A stretch of DNA of 6,466 nucleotides. Origin: Pseudomonadota bacterium (lineage in GTDB: Bacteria > Pseudomonadota > Gammaproteobacteria > SZUA-229). The notes beneath the pieces are model-generated. The model was not told the origin of the DNA. It worked only from the letters and a program-made list of their open reading frames with translations, and made no database searches. The stretch lies in assembly GCA_015222965.1 (NCBI GenBank), contig JADFWF010000091.1, positions 1-6,466 on the forward strand, written 5' to 3'. Below, in pieces: positions 1-4,965 of the stretch. Within the stretch, counting starts at the first letter, position 1; every line of letters begins with the position of its first letter. Position numbers and translations under genes: made by a program.

Positions 1-173
1 ATAGTCGTCTGCTGATTGATGATGACACCAAAACTGCCGGATTCGTCATGTTCGCAAATATAGGTTACCGCCTGATTAAAAAAACCATCATTCAGCGATG
101 GCATGGCGATGAGAAAGTGGCCGGTTAGATTGTAGCCAGCGGGTTCGGTATTATCTTCAGGGTTCTCTGTCAT
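1..173 (-). CDS. yqgE: YqgE/AlgH family protein, N-terminal part (runs off left edge)
   Basis: Partial gene: the first 57 codons are present and the rest lies beyond the left edge. The ATG at 173-171 opens a frame with the typical YqgE/AlgH beginning: after about 15 variable polar residues come [10 protein letters not shown] (residues 16-25), then [12 protein letters not shown] (31-42) and GSFGVIIN (46-53). The cysteine-histidine ICEH and the G-V-I-I-N strand are characteristic of this family (formerly DUF179). The molecular function is not settled. The name AlgH comes from a reported effect on alginate regulation in Pseudomonas, and the gene commonly sits between gshB or tonB and ruvX/yqgF. 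The start lies only 17 bp after the tonB stop codon, so co-transcription is likely. No strong Shine-Dalgarno sequence is visible, so translation may depend on coupling. An earlier ATG at 180 is out of frame and stops after a few codons. Identity is firm; function is not. Confidence 0.9.
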   Translation of the reverse strand, partial: MTENPEDNTEPAGYNLTGHFLIAMPSLNDGFFNQAVTYICEHDESGSFGVIINQQTT

Positions 174-190
174 ATAGCATCAGAGTACTA

Positions 191-1069
191 CTATCGGGTG
201 CGAAGACCGCTGTTCAAAAACTCCCAGCTGCGAGTGATGTGTATAACGTCAGTTTCAGCGCGCAGTTTTTTAGGGAAAGCTGAATACGGTGCTGCCAGTT
301 TAACGATACGTTTGGCGGCATCATCGAGAACCTGGTGCCCCGAAGACTGGCGCAGATCTGTTTTTATAAGTTCACCATCCGCGCTGATGACCACATCAAG
401 TATCAATGTACCGCTGAGTTTTTTACGGCGGGCCTGATCCGGGTAGTTAAGGTTGCCGACGCGCTCAACACGGTCGATCCACTGGCGCATATATTTTGCC
501 GGCCCGAATGCTCTGGTGCTCGAATTTAAATATTTGGTTCTTTCGATACTCGCCTGCTGCTCGATGGTATTGCTGATCTCTGCGGCTAGTTTTGCTGTTT
601 GAGTATTCTGACTGGCGCTGGTTTCATTGACGGTTGTCCTATCTTCAGCTTTGGCAGGATTTTTTTCAGTGCTGATCGCATAATCAGCATCAGAGCGGGT
701 AAGTAATGCCAGTTGTTCATTCTGTTTCTGTTTTTGTACCTGCTGCATTTGGCTCTGTTTTGCTATGCCTGATGTGTCAGACAGCGTGGGCGCACTGAAT
801 AATTCTCGTGGCCGTGCTTTGTCTTCGGCATTGCCACCGCCTTTCTGTGATACCTGCGCCAGATAATCAGCATTTTCGACTTCATCAGGTGATTTTGTCT
901 GTACCAGGATAATATCAAGTGCGGGTGCAGTTTTGCTGTCAGCGGGTTGTGAGACACTGAAAGTGACGCCCAGAATAATCATGCCGTGAAATATCGAAGC
1001 AAGAAAAAAAGTCATACCGAAGCGATCCTGGTCGGTAATCTTTGGCTGTATTGTTCGGCGTTTGCTCAT
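191..1069 (-). CDS. tonB: TonB-family energy transducer, TonB3-like
   Basis: Encodes 292 residues from ATG 1069. A GTG at 1084 would add five residues, but it has no ribosome-binding sequence, whereas the ATG is preceded by a purine-rich AGAGAC. There is a short basic N-terminus, then one membrane segment at about residues 18-40 with a histidine (H28) where TonB proteins carry their conserved transmembrane His. A long polar periplasmic linker (about 41-185) follows, and a C-terminal TonB domain (about 190-285) with LNYPDQARRKKLSGT (207-221) and a VVISADGEL strand-turn (226-234). TonB proteins transmit energy from an inner-membrane ExbB/ExbD motor to outer-membrane partners; neither motor gene is in this window. 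The linker is rich in Gln, Lys, Ala and Thr and poor in proline, unlike classical TonB. The position between gshB/apbE and yqgE corresponds to P. aeruginosa tonB3, which has been reported as needed for normal twitching motility and pilus assembly. A role in pilus function here is inferred from that synteny. Confidence 0.88.
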   Translation of the reverse strand: MSKRRTIQPKITDQDRFGMTFFLASIFHGMIILGVTFSVSQPADSKTAPALDIILVQTKSPDEVENADYLAQVSQKGGGNAEDKARPRELFSAPTLSDTSGIAKQSQMQQVQKQKQNEQLALLTRSDADYAISTEKNPAKAEDRTTVNETSASQNTQTAKLAAEISNTIEQQASIERTKYLNSSTRAFGPAKYMRQWIDRVERVGNLNYPDQARRKKLSGTLILDVVISADGELIKTDLRQSSGHQVLDDAAKRIVKLAAPYSAFPKKLRAETDVIHITRSWEFLNSGLRTR

Positions 1070-1134
1070 TATGTCTCTGGACACCGTTTGCTGGTGACAT
1101 CCGATGGTGCGTATTTATAATTATTATTGCCTAA

Positions 1135-2220
1135 TTATAGAACTTCACTCACAAATATGTGCGAAGTTGGTGATTTATTAAGAAATTTTATGCGATCGCG
1201 CATAGCAGCTGTGATGTGGATATCGCCTTTAGCATCGACCAGCATGGCATAACGAACGCCCATGTTTTTTACGGTCTCGAGCCAGTGTTCACTGCCGGCG
1301 ACAAAGACCGCTGTGGCGGCTGCATCGGCAAGTCCGGCATCACTGTGGATGATGGTCACAGACTGTATGTCTGTTGTCGGGTAACCCGTGGCAGGATCGA
1401 GGATATGGTGATAACGCTGTCCCTGATATCGGTAGCTGCGTTCATAGTCGCCGGATGTAAAAACGCTCTCATTGTTTTTAACTTCGACGCTGGCCAAAAT
1501 CTGTTTGTTACGGGGATCTCGGATGCCGATGTTCCACGCCCGGTCACCATGTTGACCGATTACGCTCAGGTCGCCACCGGCATTGATGACAGCATTGCGA
1601 ATGCCAAGCCTTTTTAATTGCTCGATCTCTAGTGCGATCGCGTAACCTTTGGCAAATGCGCCAAAATTTAAAGCGACAGCAGGGTTCGCACTTGTCAGCT
1701 GATTTTTCTGATCGATGAATAGATCGCTCATCTGCGGGTTTTTTCTGAGTAAAAGCTGAATAAGTTTATCGTCAGGCGGTTTGATGTCCGCTTCCTCGTG
1801 CTTGTGAAACTGCCAGAGGTTAATCAGTCTGCCTATCGTTGGGTTGAAATGATTATTGCTTTGCTCGCTTAATAATATTGATGTTTTTATTATTGGCAGG
1901 AGGTGTGCTGGGACGGCTATGTCGGTGCTTCCCTTTGCGATCGCCTCGTTGAGCCGAGCAAGATCGCCATCGGTCCACGGTGACCAGTGCTGGTGGTAGT
2001 CATCAAAATCTTTTTGCAGCTTTTCGAAAGCGGTATTAGCCCGATCCTCATCGGCGTCATATATCGTGATATCAATTAAGGTGCCAAAAGTAAAAATACT
2101 GTAGTTGTAATCTCTGGCGGTCTGTTCGCAGGCACTAAGATAGCAGGCAGCAGGAAAAACGAGCGCCAGCGTGGTCAGGCGGCGCAGATATCTTTTTAAC
2201 TTAGATGTTTTTCTATGCAT
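1135..2220 (-). CDS. apbE: FAD:protein FMN transferase (ApbE), predicted lipoprotein
   Basis: Encodes 361 residues, near the usual family length. ApbE attaches FMN, taken from FAD, to a Thr/Ser of target proteins (known targets include Nqr and Rnf subunits) in a Mg-dependent reaction on the outer side of the inner membrane. Visible features in order: a strongly basic N-terminus, a hydrophobic stretch (about 15-27) and a lipobox LSAC ending at C31, giving an exported lipoprotein; FTFGTLIDITIY (43-54); FNPTIG (125-130); FGAFAKGYA (186-194); NAGGD (213-217); TSGDYERSY (255-263); HHILDPATGYP (271-281); and LADAAATA (297-304), where D299 and T303 have the spacing of the metal-binding Asp and Thr. 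Family residues therefore look intact. The start ATG lies inside the last codons of gshB (25-bp overlap) and no strong Shine-Dalgarno sequence is seen, suggesting translational coupling. No obvious flavinylation target is encoded in the window. This gene is the extra member compared with the Pseudomonas gshB-tonB3 arrangement. Confidence 0.95.
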   Translation of the reverse strand: MHRKTSKLKRYLRRLTTLALVFPAACYLSACEQTARDYNYSIFTFGTLIDITIYDADEDRANTAFEKLQKDFDDYHQHWSPWTDGDLARLNEAIAKGSTDIAVPAHLLPIIKTSILLSEQSNNHFNPTIGRLINLWQFHKHEEADIKPPDDKLIQLLLRKNPQMSDLFIDQKNQLTSANPAVALNFGAFAKGYAIALEIEQLKRLGIRNAVINAGGDLSVIGQHGDRAWNIGIRDPRNKQILASVEVKNNESVFTSGDYERSYRYQGQRYHHILDPATGYPTTDIQSVTIIHSDAGLADAAATAVFVAGSEHWLETVKNMGVRYAMLVDAKGDIHITAAMRDRIKFLNKSPTSHIFVSEVL

Positions 2221-3158
2221 CGCATAAGGTCGCCAGCAATATCCAGTGAATAGATCTGGTCAAGTTCCCGGATACAAGTAGGACTGGTAATGTTTATCTC
2301 GGTCAGATAGTCGCCAATGACGTCTATGCCTGCAAATAAAATCCCCTGCTGCTTTAATGTTGGGCCTACCTGTTGACATATCCATCGGTCGCGTTCGCTA
2401 AGCTCTACGCCAACCCCGGTACCGCCGGCAGCCAGGTTGCCACGAGTTTCACCCGATGCCGGCACGCGTGCCAGTGCGTAGGGCACGGCTTCACCATCGA
2501 TCAGCAAAATACGTTTGTCGCCTTTAGTGATTTCAGGAATGAACTGCTGCGCCATGACGGTCCGGGTCCCGTTTTCTGAAACAGTTTCCAGTATGACGGA
2601 AAGGTTTGGGTCCTGCGGGTTAACCCGATAGATGGATGTGCCGCCCATGCCATCGAGCGGTTTTAAAATAACATCCTGCTGCTCAGACTGAAAACGTTCG
2701 AGAACAAAGCCACGTAGCCGTTTCATGTTGCGGCTGACCAGGAACGGTGTGCAGCATTGCGGGAATTGTGTGATAAACATTTTTTCATTGTTATCGCGCA
2801 GGCTGGCAGGTTTGTTGACGATGAGCGTGCCTGATTGTTCTGCCAGCTGTAGTATATAAGTGCTGGTGATGTACTCGATGTCAAAAGGCGGATCTTTACG
2901 CATCAGTATCACATCCAGTGATGAGAGGTCGATATCCTGTTCGGGGCTGAAATCAAACCAGTGGTCGGCGTCATCTTCGACCTTTGTTACCCGGCTCGAG
3001 GCACGGGGGGTTTCATTTTTTGTGTACAGATCAGACTGGTAGATGGTATGGATTTCCCAGCCTGATTTCTGTGCTGCCAGCATCATAGCGAAACTGCTGT
3101 CTTTTTTTATATTGATTGAAGGCAGTGGATCCATGATGATGCCTAGTTTGATGCTCAT
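2196..3158 (-). CDS. gshB: Glutathione synthetase (ATP-grasp)
   Basis: Encodes 320 residues (E. coli GshB has 316). It catalyses the second step of glutathione synthesis in the cytoplasm: gamma-glutamylcysteine + glycine + ATP. The match to bacterial GshB is close along the whole length: KLGIIMDPLPSINIKKDSS (4-22), MRKDPPFD (86-93), LIVNKPASLRD (112-122), the ATP-grasp nucleotide loop KPLDGMGG (166-173), GDKR (213-216), the mobile-loop region GETRGNLAAGG (236-246), and EINITSPT (287-294) with the metal-binding E287 and N289. I chose ATG 3158 over the in-frame ATG 3170. GGAGA at 3168-3164 sits six bases before it, and the protein then begins as E. coli GshB does; the upstream ATG overlaps that ribosome-binding site. 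It is the first gene of the leftward unit and faces pilG divergently. Its 3' end overlaps apbE. Confidence 0.98.
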   Translation of the reverse strand: MSIKLGIIMDPLPSINIKKDSSFAMMLAAQKSGWEIHTIYQSDLYTKNETPRASSRVTKVEDDADHWFDFSPEQDIDLSSLDVILMRKDPPFDIEYITSTYILQLAEQSGTLIVNKPASLRDNNEKMFITQFPQCCTPFLVSRNMKRLRGFVLERFQSEQQDVILKPLDGMGGTSIYRVNPQDPNLSVILETVSENGTRTVMAQQFIPEITKGDKRILLIDGEAVPYALARVPASGETRGNLAAGGTGVGVELSERDRWICQQVGPTLKQQGILFAGIDVIGDYLTEINITSPTCIRELDQIYSLDIAGDLMRCIEKHLS

Positions 3159-3163
3159 GAACT

Positions 3164-3168
3164 TCTCC
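3164..3168 (-). promoter_or_regulatory. gshB ribosome-binding site (decides the start)
   Basis: On the minus strand, GGAGA is followed six bases later by ATG 3158-3156. It overlaps the alternative ATG at 3170, which itself has only an A-rich, unhelpful upstream sequence. This supports the 320-residue form of GshB. Confidence 0.75.
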
Positions 3169-3214
3169 ATAGGTTTTTTAATTGGTGGTGTTCAGGCAAT
3201 TTTAACAGTAATCT

Positions 3215-3243
3215 GATGTATTTTCGTGTCGAAAAAATGTCAA
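3215..3243 (-). promoter_or_regulatory. Candidate sigma70 promoter for gshB-apbE-tonB-yqgE
   Basis: The minus strand has a perfect -35 box TTGACA (3243-3238), a 17-base spacer, and TACATC (3220-3215) as a weak -10 box matching TATAAT at three of six positions. Transcription would start near 3208, giving a leader of about 50 bases before the gshB ATG. The -35 overlaps the first CAATAATsTTCG repeat. Found by eye; no start-site data. Confidence 0.5.
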
Positions 3244-3282
3244 TAATCTTCGCTTAAGCAAAATCTTAGCCAATAATGTTCG
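3241..3282. repeat. Direct repeat CAATAATsTTCG, 30-bp period
   Basis: CAATAATCTTCG at 3241-3252 and CAATAATGTTCG at 3271-3282 match at 11 of 12 positions and start exactly 30 bp apart, close to three helical turns, so both would face the same side of the DNA. The left copy overlaps the predicted -35 box of gshB. A perfect palindrome GCTTAAGC (3252-3259) begins at the last base of the left copy. The arrangement resembles an operator for a DNA-binding protein, but I do not recognise the site as belonging to any named regulator. Confidence 0.5.
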
Positions 3283-3302
3283 AGTTTTAATGAATTGTTG
3301 GC
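3269..3302. repeat. Inverted repeat GCCAATAAT / ATTGTTGGC
   Basis: GCCAATAAT (3269-3277) and ATTGTTGGC (3294-3302) are inverted copies matching at eight of nine positions, separated by 16 bp. The left arm shares its CAATAAT with the second direct repeat. The right arm overlaps the predicted pilG -35 box (TTGGCA, 3298-3303). It lies upstream of the predicted pilG start site, so a DNA-level operator is more likely than an RNA hairpin. Confidence 0.4.
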
Positions 3303-3326
3303 AATACACAGAATGTGGTCTACATT
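3298..3326 (+). promoter_or_regulatory. Candidate sigma70 promoter for pilGHIJ
   Basis: TTGGCA (3298-3303, five of six to TTGACA), a 17-base spacer, and TACATT (3321-3326, four of six to TATAAT). Transcription would start near 3333, leaving a leader of nearly 80 bases before pilG. The -10 lies inside the inverted repeat at 3311-3327 and the -35 inside the inverted repeat at 3269-3302. Found by eye; no start-site data. Confidence 0.5.
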
Positions 3327-3327
3327 C
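3311..3327. repeat. Inverted repeat GAATGT-N5-ACATTC over the pilG -10
   Basis: GAATGT (3311-3316) and ACATTC (3322-3327) are perfect 6-bp inverted arms with a 5-bp spacer, a size typical of dimeric repressor sites. The right arm covers the candidate pilG -10 box. A smaller CACA-GAA-TGTG inverted repeat (3307-3317) overlaps the left arm. The regulator is unknown. Confidence 0.35.
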
Positions 3328-3357
3328 AGGTTATCTAGAGTCTTTATTTTGGGGATA

Positions 3358-3372
3358 GTCAATTTTATTGAC
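3358..3372. repeat. Perfect inverted repeat GTCAAT-TTT-ATTGAC in pilG leader
   Basis: Six-bp perfect arms with a 3-bp centre, 38 bp before the pilG start codon. It lies downstream of the predicted start site, so it could be a downstream operator, or a small RNA hairpin with a UUU loop in the leader. It is too weak and AU-rich to call a terminator. Confidence 0.4.
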
Positions 3373-3410
3373 GATGAAAATGGTACGGCAATGGCTGAAG
3401 AGAATATGTA

Positions 3411-3785
3411 ATGAGTGACCTGAAAGTAATGGTCATTGATGACAGTAAAACAATAAGACGAACAGCGGAAAACCTCCTTAAAAAAGAAGGTTGCGAAGTG
3501 GTGACAGCGGTAGATGGTTTTGAAGCGTTATCCAAGATCGCTGAAAATAAACCGGATATTATTTTCGTGGATATCATGATGCCGCGACTTGATGGTTACC
3601 AGACATGTGCCCTGATAAAAAATAATAAAACGTTTAAAGATACGCCAGTCATCATGTTGTCGAGTAAAGACAGTATTTTTGACCGTGCGCGTGGACGCAT
3701 CGTCGGTTCGACACAGTATCTGACAAAACCGTTTACCAAGGAAGATTTAATCGGTGCGATAAAAGAGTTCGTGCCGTCAGGCTAA
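3411..3785 (+). CDS. pilG: Twitching-motility response regulator PilG (CheY-like)
   Basis: Encodes 124 residues: a single receiver domain with no output domain. Acidic pocket D10-D11, phospho-acceptor D54 in IIFVDIMMP (50-58), the switch Ser at S84 in VIMLSSKD, and K106 in LTKPF. Stretches such as MVIDDSKTIRRTAE (7-20) and DGYQTCALIKNN (61-72) are close to Pseudomonas PilG, longer identity than a generic CheY would give. In Pil-Chp systems PilG is phosphorylated by the ChpA kinase and promotes pilus extension and cAMP signalling. ATG 3411 is the only usable start, because a TGA at 3396-3398 closes the frame upstream, and GAAGAG (3397-3402) sits eight bases before it. It is first in the rightward operon, divergent from gshB. 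Confidence 0.96.
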   Translation: MSDLKVMVIDDSKTIRRTAENLLKKEGCEVVTAVDGFEALSKIAENKPDIIFVDIMMPRLDGYQTCALIKNNKTFKDTPVIMLSSKDSIFDRARGRIVGSTQYLTKPFTKEDLIGAIKEFVPSG

Positions 3786-3899
3786 GTTAAGACAGGTTTG
3801 TATAACAAAGATGCAATGGCTGTGTCATTTAAAAAGTACAGGGATGCTGAATGTGATCAAAAGGTTCATTCAATAATAAATATATAGTGGTGAGTGAGT
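3786..3899 (+). other. AT-rich spacer between pilG and pilH
   Basis: This 114-bp gap has no hairpin followed by T-run that would act as a terminator. It holds a small inverted repeat TTTGT-ATA-ACAAA (3797-3809), a single CRP-like half-site TGTGA (3852-3856) without a matching second half, and an AT-rich run CAATAATAAATATATA (3871-3886) just before the pilH ribosome-binding site. A 21-codon frame (3811-3876) has no good ribosome-binding site and is not called as a gene. I see no convincing promoter. Confidence 0.4.
3889..3894 (+). promoter_or_regulatory. pilH ribosome-binding site (decides the start)
   Basis: GGTGAG ends five bases before ATG 3900. The in-frame GTG at 3894 overlaps this motif and has only AT-rich sequence before it, so ATG 3900 is preferred and the protein begins MAKVMIVDDS, as PilH proteins typically do. 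Confidence 0.65.
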
Positions 3900-4265
3900 A
3901 TGGCAAAAGTAATGATAGTTGATGATTCGCCAACAGAAGTGCATGTGTTGCAGACCATGCTGACCAAGAATGGTCATGAGGTTGTGGTGGCTACTTCAGG
4001 TGAAGAGGGTGTGGAGATGGCAAAGAAAGAAATGCCAGATCTGATTTTGATGGATGTAGTAATGCCGGGCATGAATGGTTTTCAGGCGACGCGACAGATC
4101 TCAAAAAACACTGAAACCTCATCGATTCCTGTGATCATGGTAACGACGAAAGATCAGGAAACGGATAAAGTTTGGGCTATGCGCCAGGGTGCCAAAGATT
4201 ATATCGTTAAACCGGTGCAAGAAAAAGCATTGATCGAGCATGTCAATATGGTGCTGTCAGCATAA
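3900..4265 (+). CDS. pilH: Twitching-motility response regulator PilH (CheY-like)
   Basis: Encodes 121 residues from ATG 3900: a stand-alone receiver domain. Acidic pocket D8-D9 in IVDDSPTE (6-13), phospho-acceptor D52 in LILMDVVMPGMNGFQATRQ (48-66), switch threonine T82 in VIMVTTKDQETDKVW (78-92), and K104 in YIVKP (101-105). The TTKDQETDKVW stretch and DDSPTE are typical of PilH and separate it from PilG. In Pil-Chp systems PilH is the second regulator, linked to pilus retraction or to draining phosphate from the kinase. It follows pilG by 114 bp of AT-rich sequence with no terminator, so it is probably in the same operon, though the spacer is long enough to hold extra control. An alternative GTG start at 3894 would add only two residues. 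Confidence 0.95.
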   Translation: MAKVMIVDDSPTEVHVLQTMLTKNGHEVVVATSGEEGVEMAKKEMPDLILMDVVMPGMNGFQATRQISKNTETSSIPVIMVTTKDQETDKVWAMRQGAKDYIVKPVQEKALIEHVNMVLSA

Positions 4266-4330
4266 ACGACTGTGACAGGATGTGTTCGATGTATATGAAT
4301 GAAAAGTTGTAAATAATAATAAGAAAATAA

Positions 4331-4867
4331 ATGAATACGAGTGACCCATTTGATTTATTGCTGGACCTTGATAAGCGTACGCTTAAAGGTTCCTCAGGCA
4401 TGCCTGCACTTGACATAGTCGAAGAGGAGTGGGTAGGCGTTGGTTTCAGGATAGGGGATTCAAGATTGATTGCATCGATGTCGGAAGTGAAGGAGATTCT
4501 GGACCTGCCTAGTTATACGTTGGTACCGGGTGTGAAATCATGGATTGTCGGTGTTGCCAATGTTCGTGGTAGCCTGTTGCCAATCCTCGATATGAAAAGC
4601 TATCTGATGGGTGAGGATATCAAGCAACGGCAGAAGGGCCGGGTCATCGTCATCGACTATAAAGGTTTTAACACCGGCCTGATCGTCGAAGAGGTTTATG
4701 GTATGCGGCACTTCAGAGAAAGTGATGCAACCAATGATGTTCCTGCAGTGCATGATGGGATTACACCTTATGTGGATAGAGCCTTCAAGCAGGATGAAGA
4801 GTGCTGGCCGGTATTTGATTTTAATGAAATGGCGCAAGATGAGCGGTTTTCACATGCGTCGTTGTAA
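4331..4867 (+). CDS. pilI: Pil-Chp CheW-like adaptor PilI
   Basis: Encodes 178 residues, the same length I recall for P. aeruginosa PilI. The N-terminal 33 residues, starting around PFDLLLDLDKR (6-16), are the extension seen in PilI; the CheW-like domain spans about 34-170. The core motif GVANVRGSLLPILDM (74-88) includes R79, at the position of the conserved arginine that CheW uses to bind receptor and kinase. GLIVEEVYGM (116-125) and the final WPVFDFNEMAQ (159-169) also fit the family. PilI links the receptor PilJ to the histidine kinase ChpA at the cytoplasmic face of the membrane. The ATG is preceded by an A-rich run (AAGAAAATAA, 4321-4330) rather than a clear Shine-Dalgarno sequence, so translation may rely on an unstructured leader. 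It lies 65 bp after pilH and 98 bp before pilJ, all in one orientation. Confidence 0.93.
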   Translation: MNTSDPFDLLLDLDKRTLKGSSGMPALDIVEEEWVGVGFRIGDSRLIASMSEVKEILDLPSYTLVPGVKSWIVGVANVRGSLLPILDMKSYLMGEDIKQRQKGRVIVIDYKGFNTGLIVEEVYGMRHFRESDATNDVPAVHDGITPYVDRAFKQDEECWPVFDFNEMAQDERFSHASL

Positions 4868-4951
4868 TTTATAAATAATATAATAAATATAAAAATAGCA
4901 GAAGAGATTACTTAATACGTTATCAGCAGAGCAGACGGAATTAAGTTGATT

Positions 4952-4957
4952 GGAGAG
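4952..4957 (+). promoter_or_regulatory. pilJ ribosome-binding site
   Basis: GGAGAG, eight bases before ATG 4966, is the strongest Shine-Dalgarno sequence in the rightward operon and fixes the pilJ start, after the AT-rich 98-bp spacer that follows pilI. Confidence 0.75.
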
Positions 4958-4965
4958 AAAGCCTT

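Noticed and set aside
1070..1084. GTG start at 1084 for tonB
   Set aside because: No ribosome-binding sequence before it, while ATG 1069 has a purine-rich AGAGAC just upstream; the five extra residues add nothing.
1114..1139. TATAAT- and TATAAA-like sequences between apbE and tonB on the minus strand, possible internal promoter for tonB
   Set aside because: No acceptable -35 box at 16-18 bases upstream of either; AT-rich spacers readily produce such -10 look-alikes.
1216..1617. 133-codon plus-strand frame inside apbE
   Set aside because: It is antisense to a complete, motif-rich ApbE and shows no recognisable domain; a shadow frame.
3852..3867. CRP/Vfr-like TGTGA upstream of pilH
   Set aside because: Only one half-site matches; the second half at the required spacing reads GGTTC instead of TCACA.
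3811..3876. 21-codon frame in the pilG-pilH spacer
   Set aside because: No clear Shine-Dalgarno sequence, no recognisable family, and a frame of this length is expected by chance.
4280..4312. 10-codon frame in the pilH-pilI spacer, preceded by AGG
   Set aside because: Too short to support, with no evidence beyond a weak purine run; the TAA falls in the AT-rich run common to these spacers.
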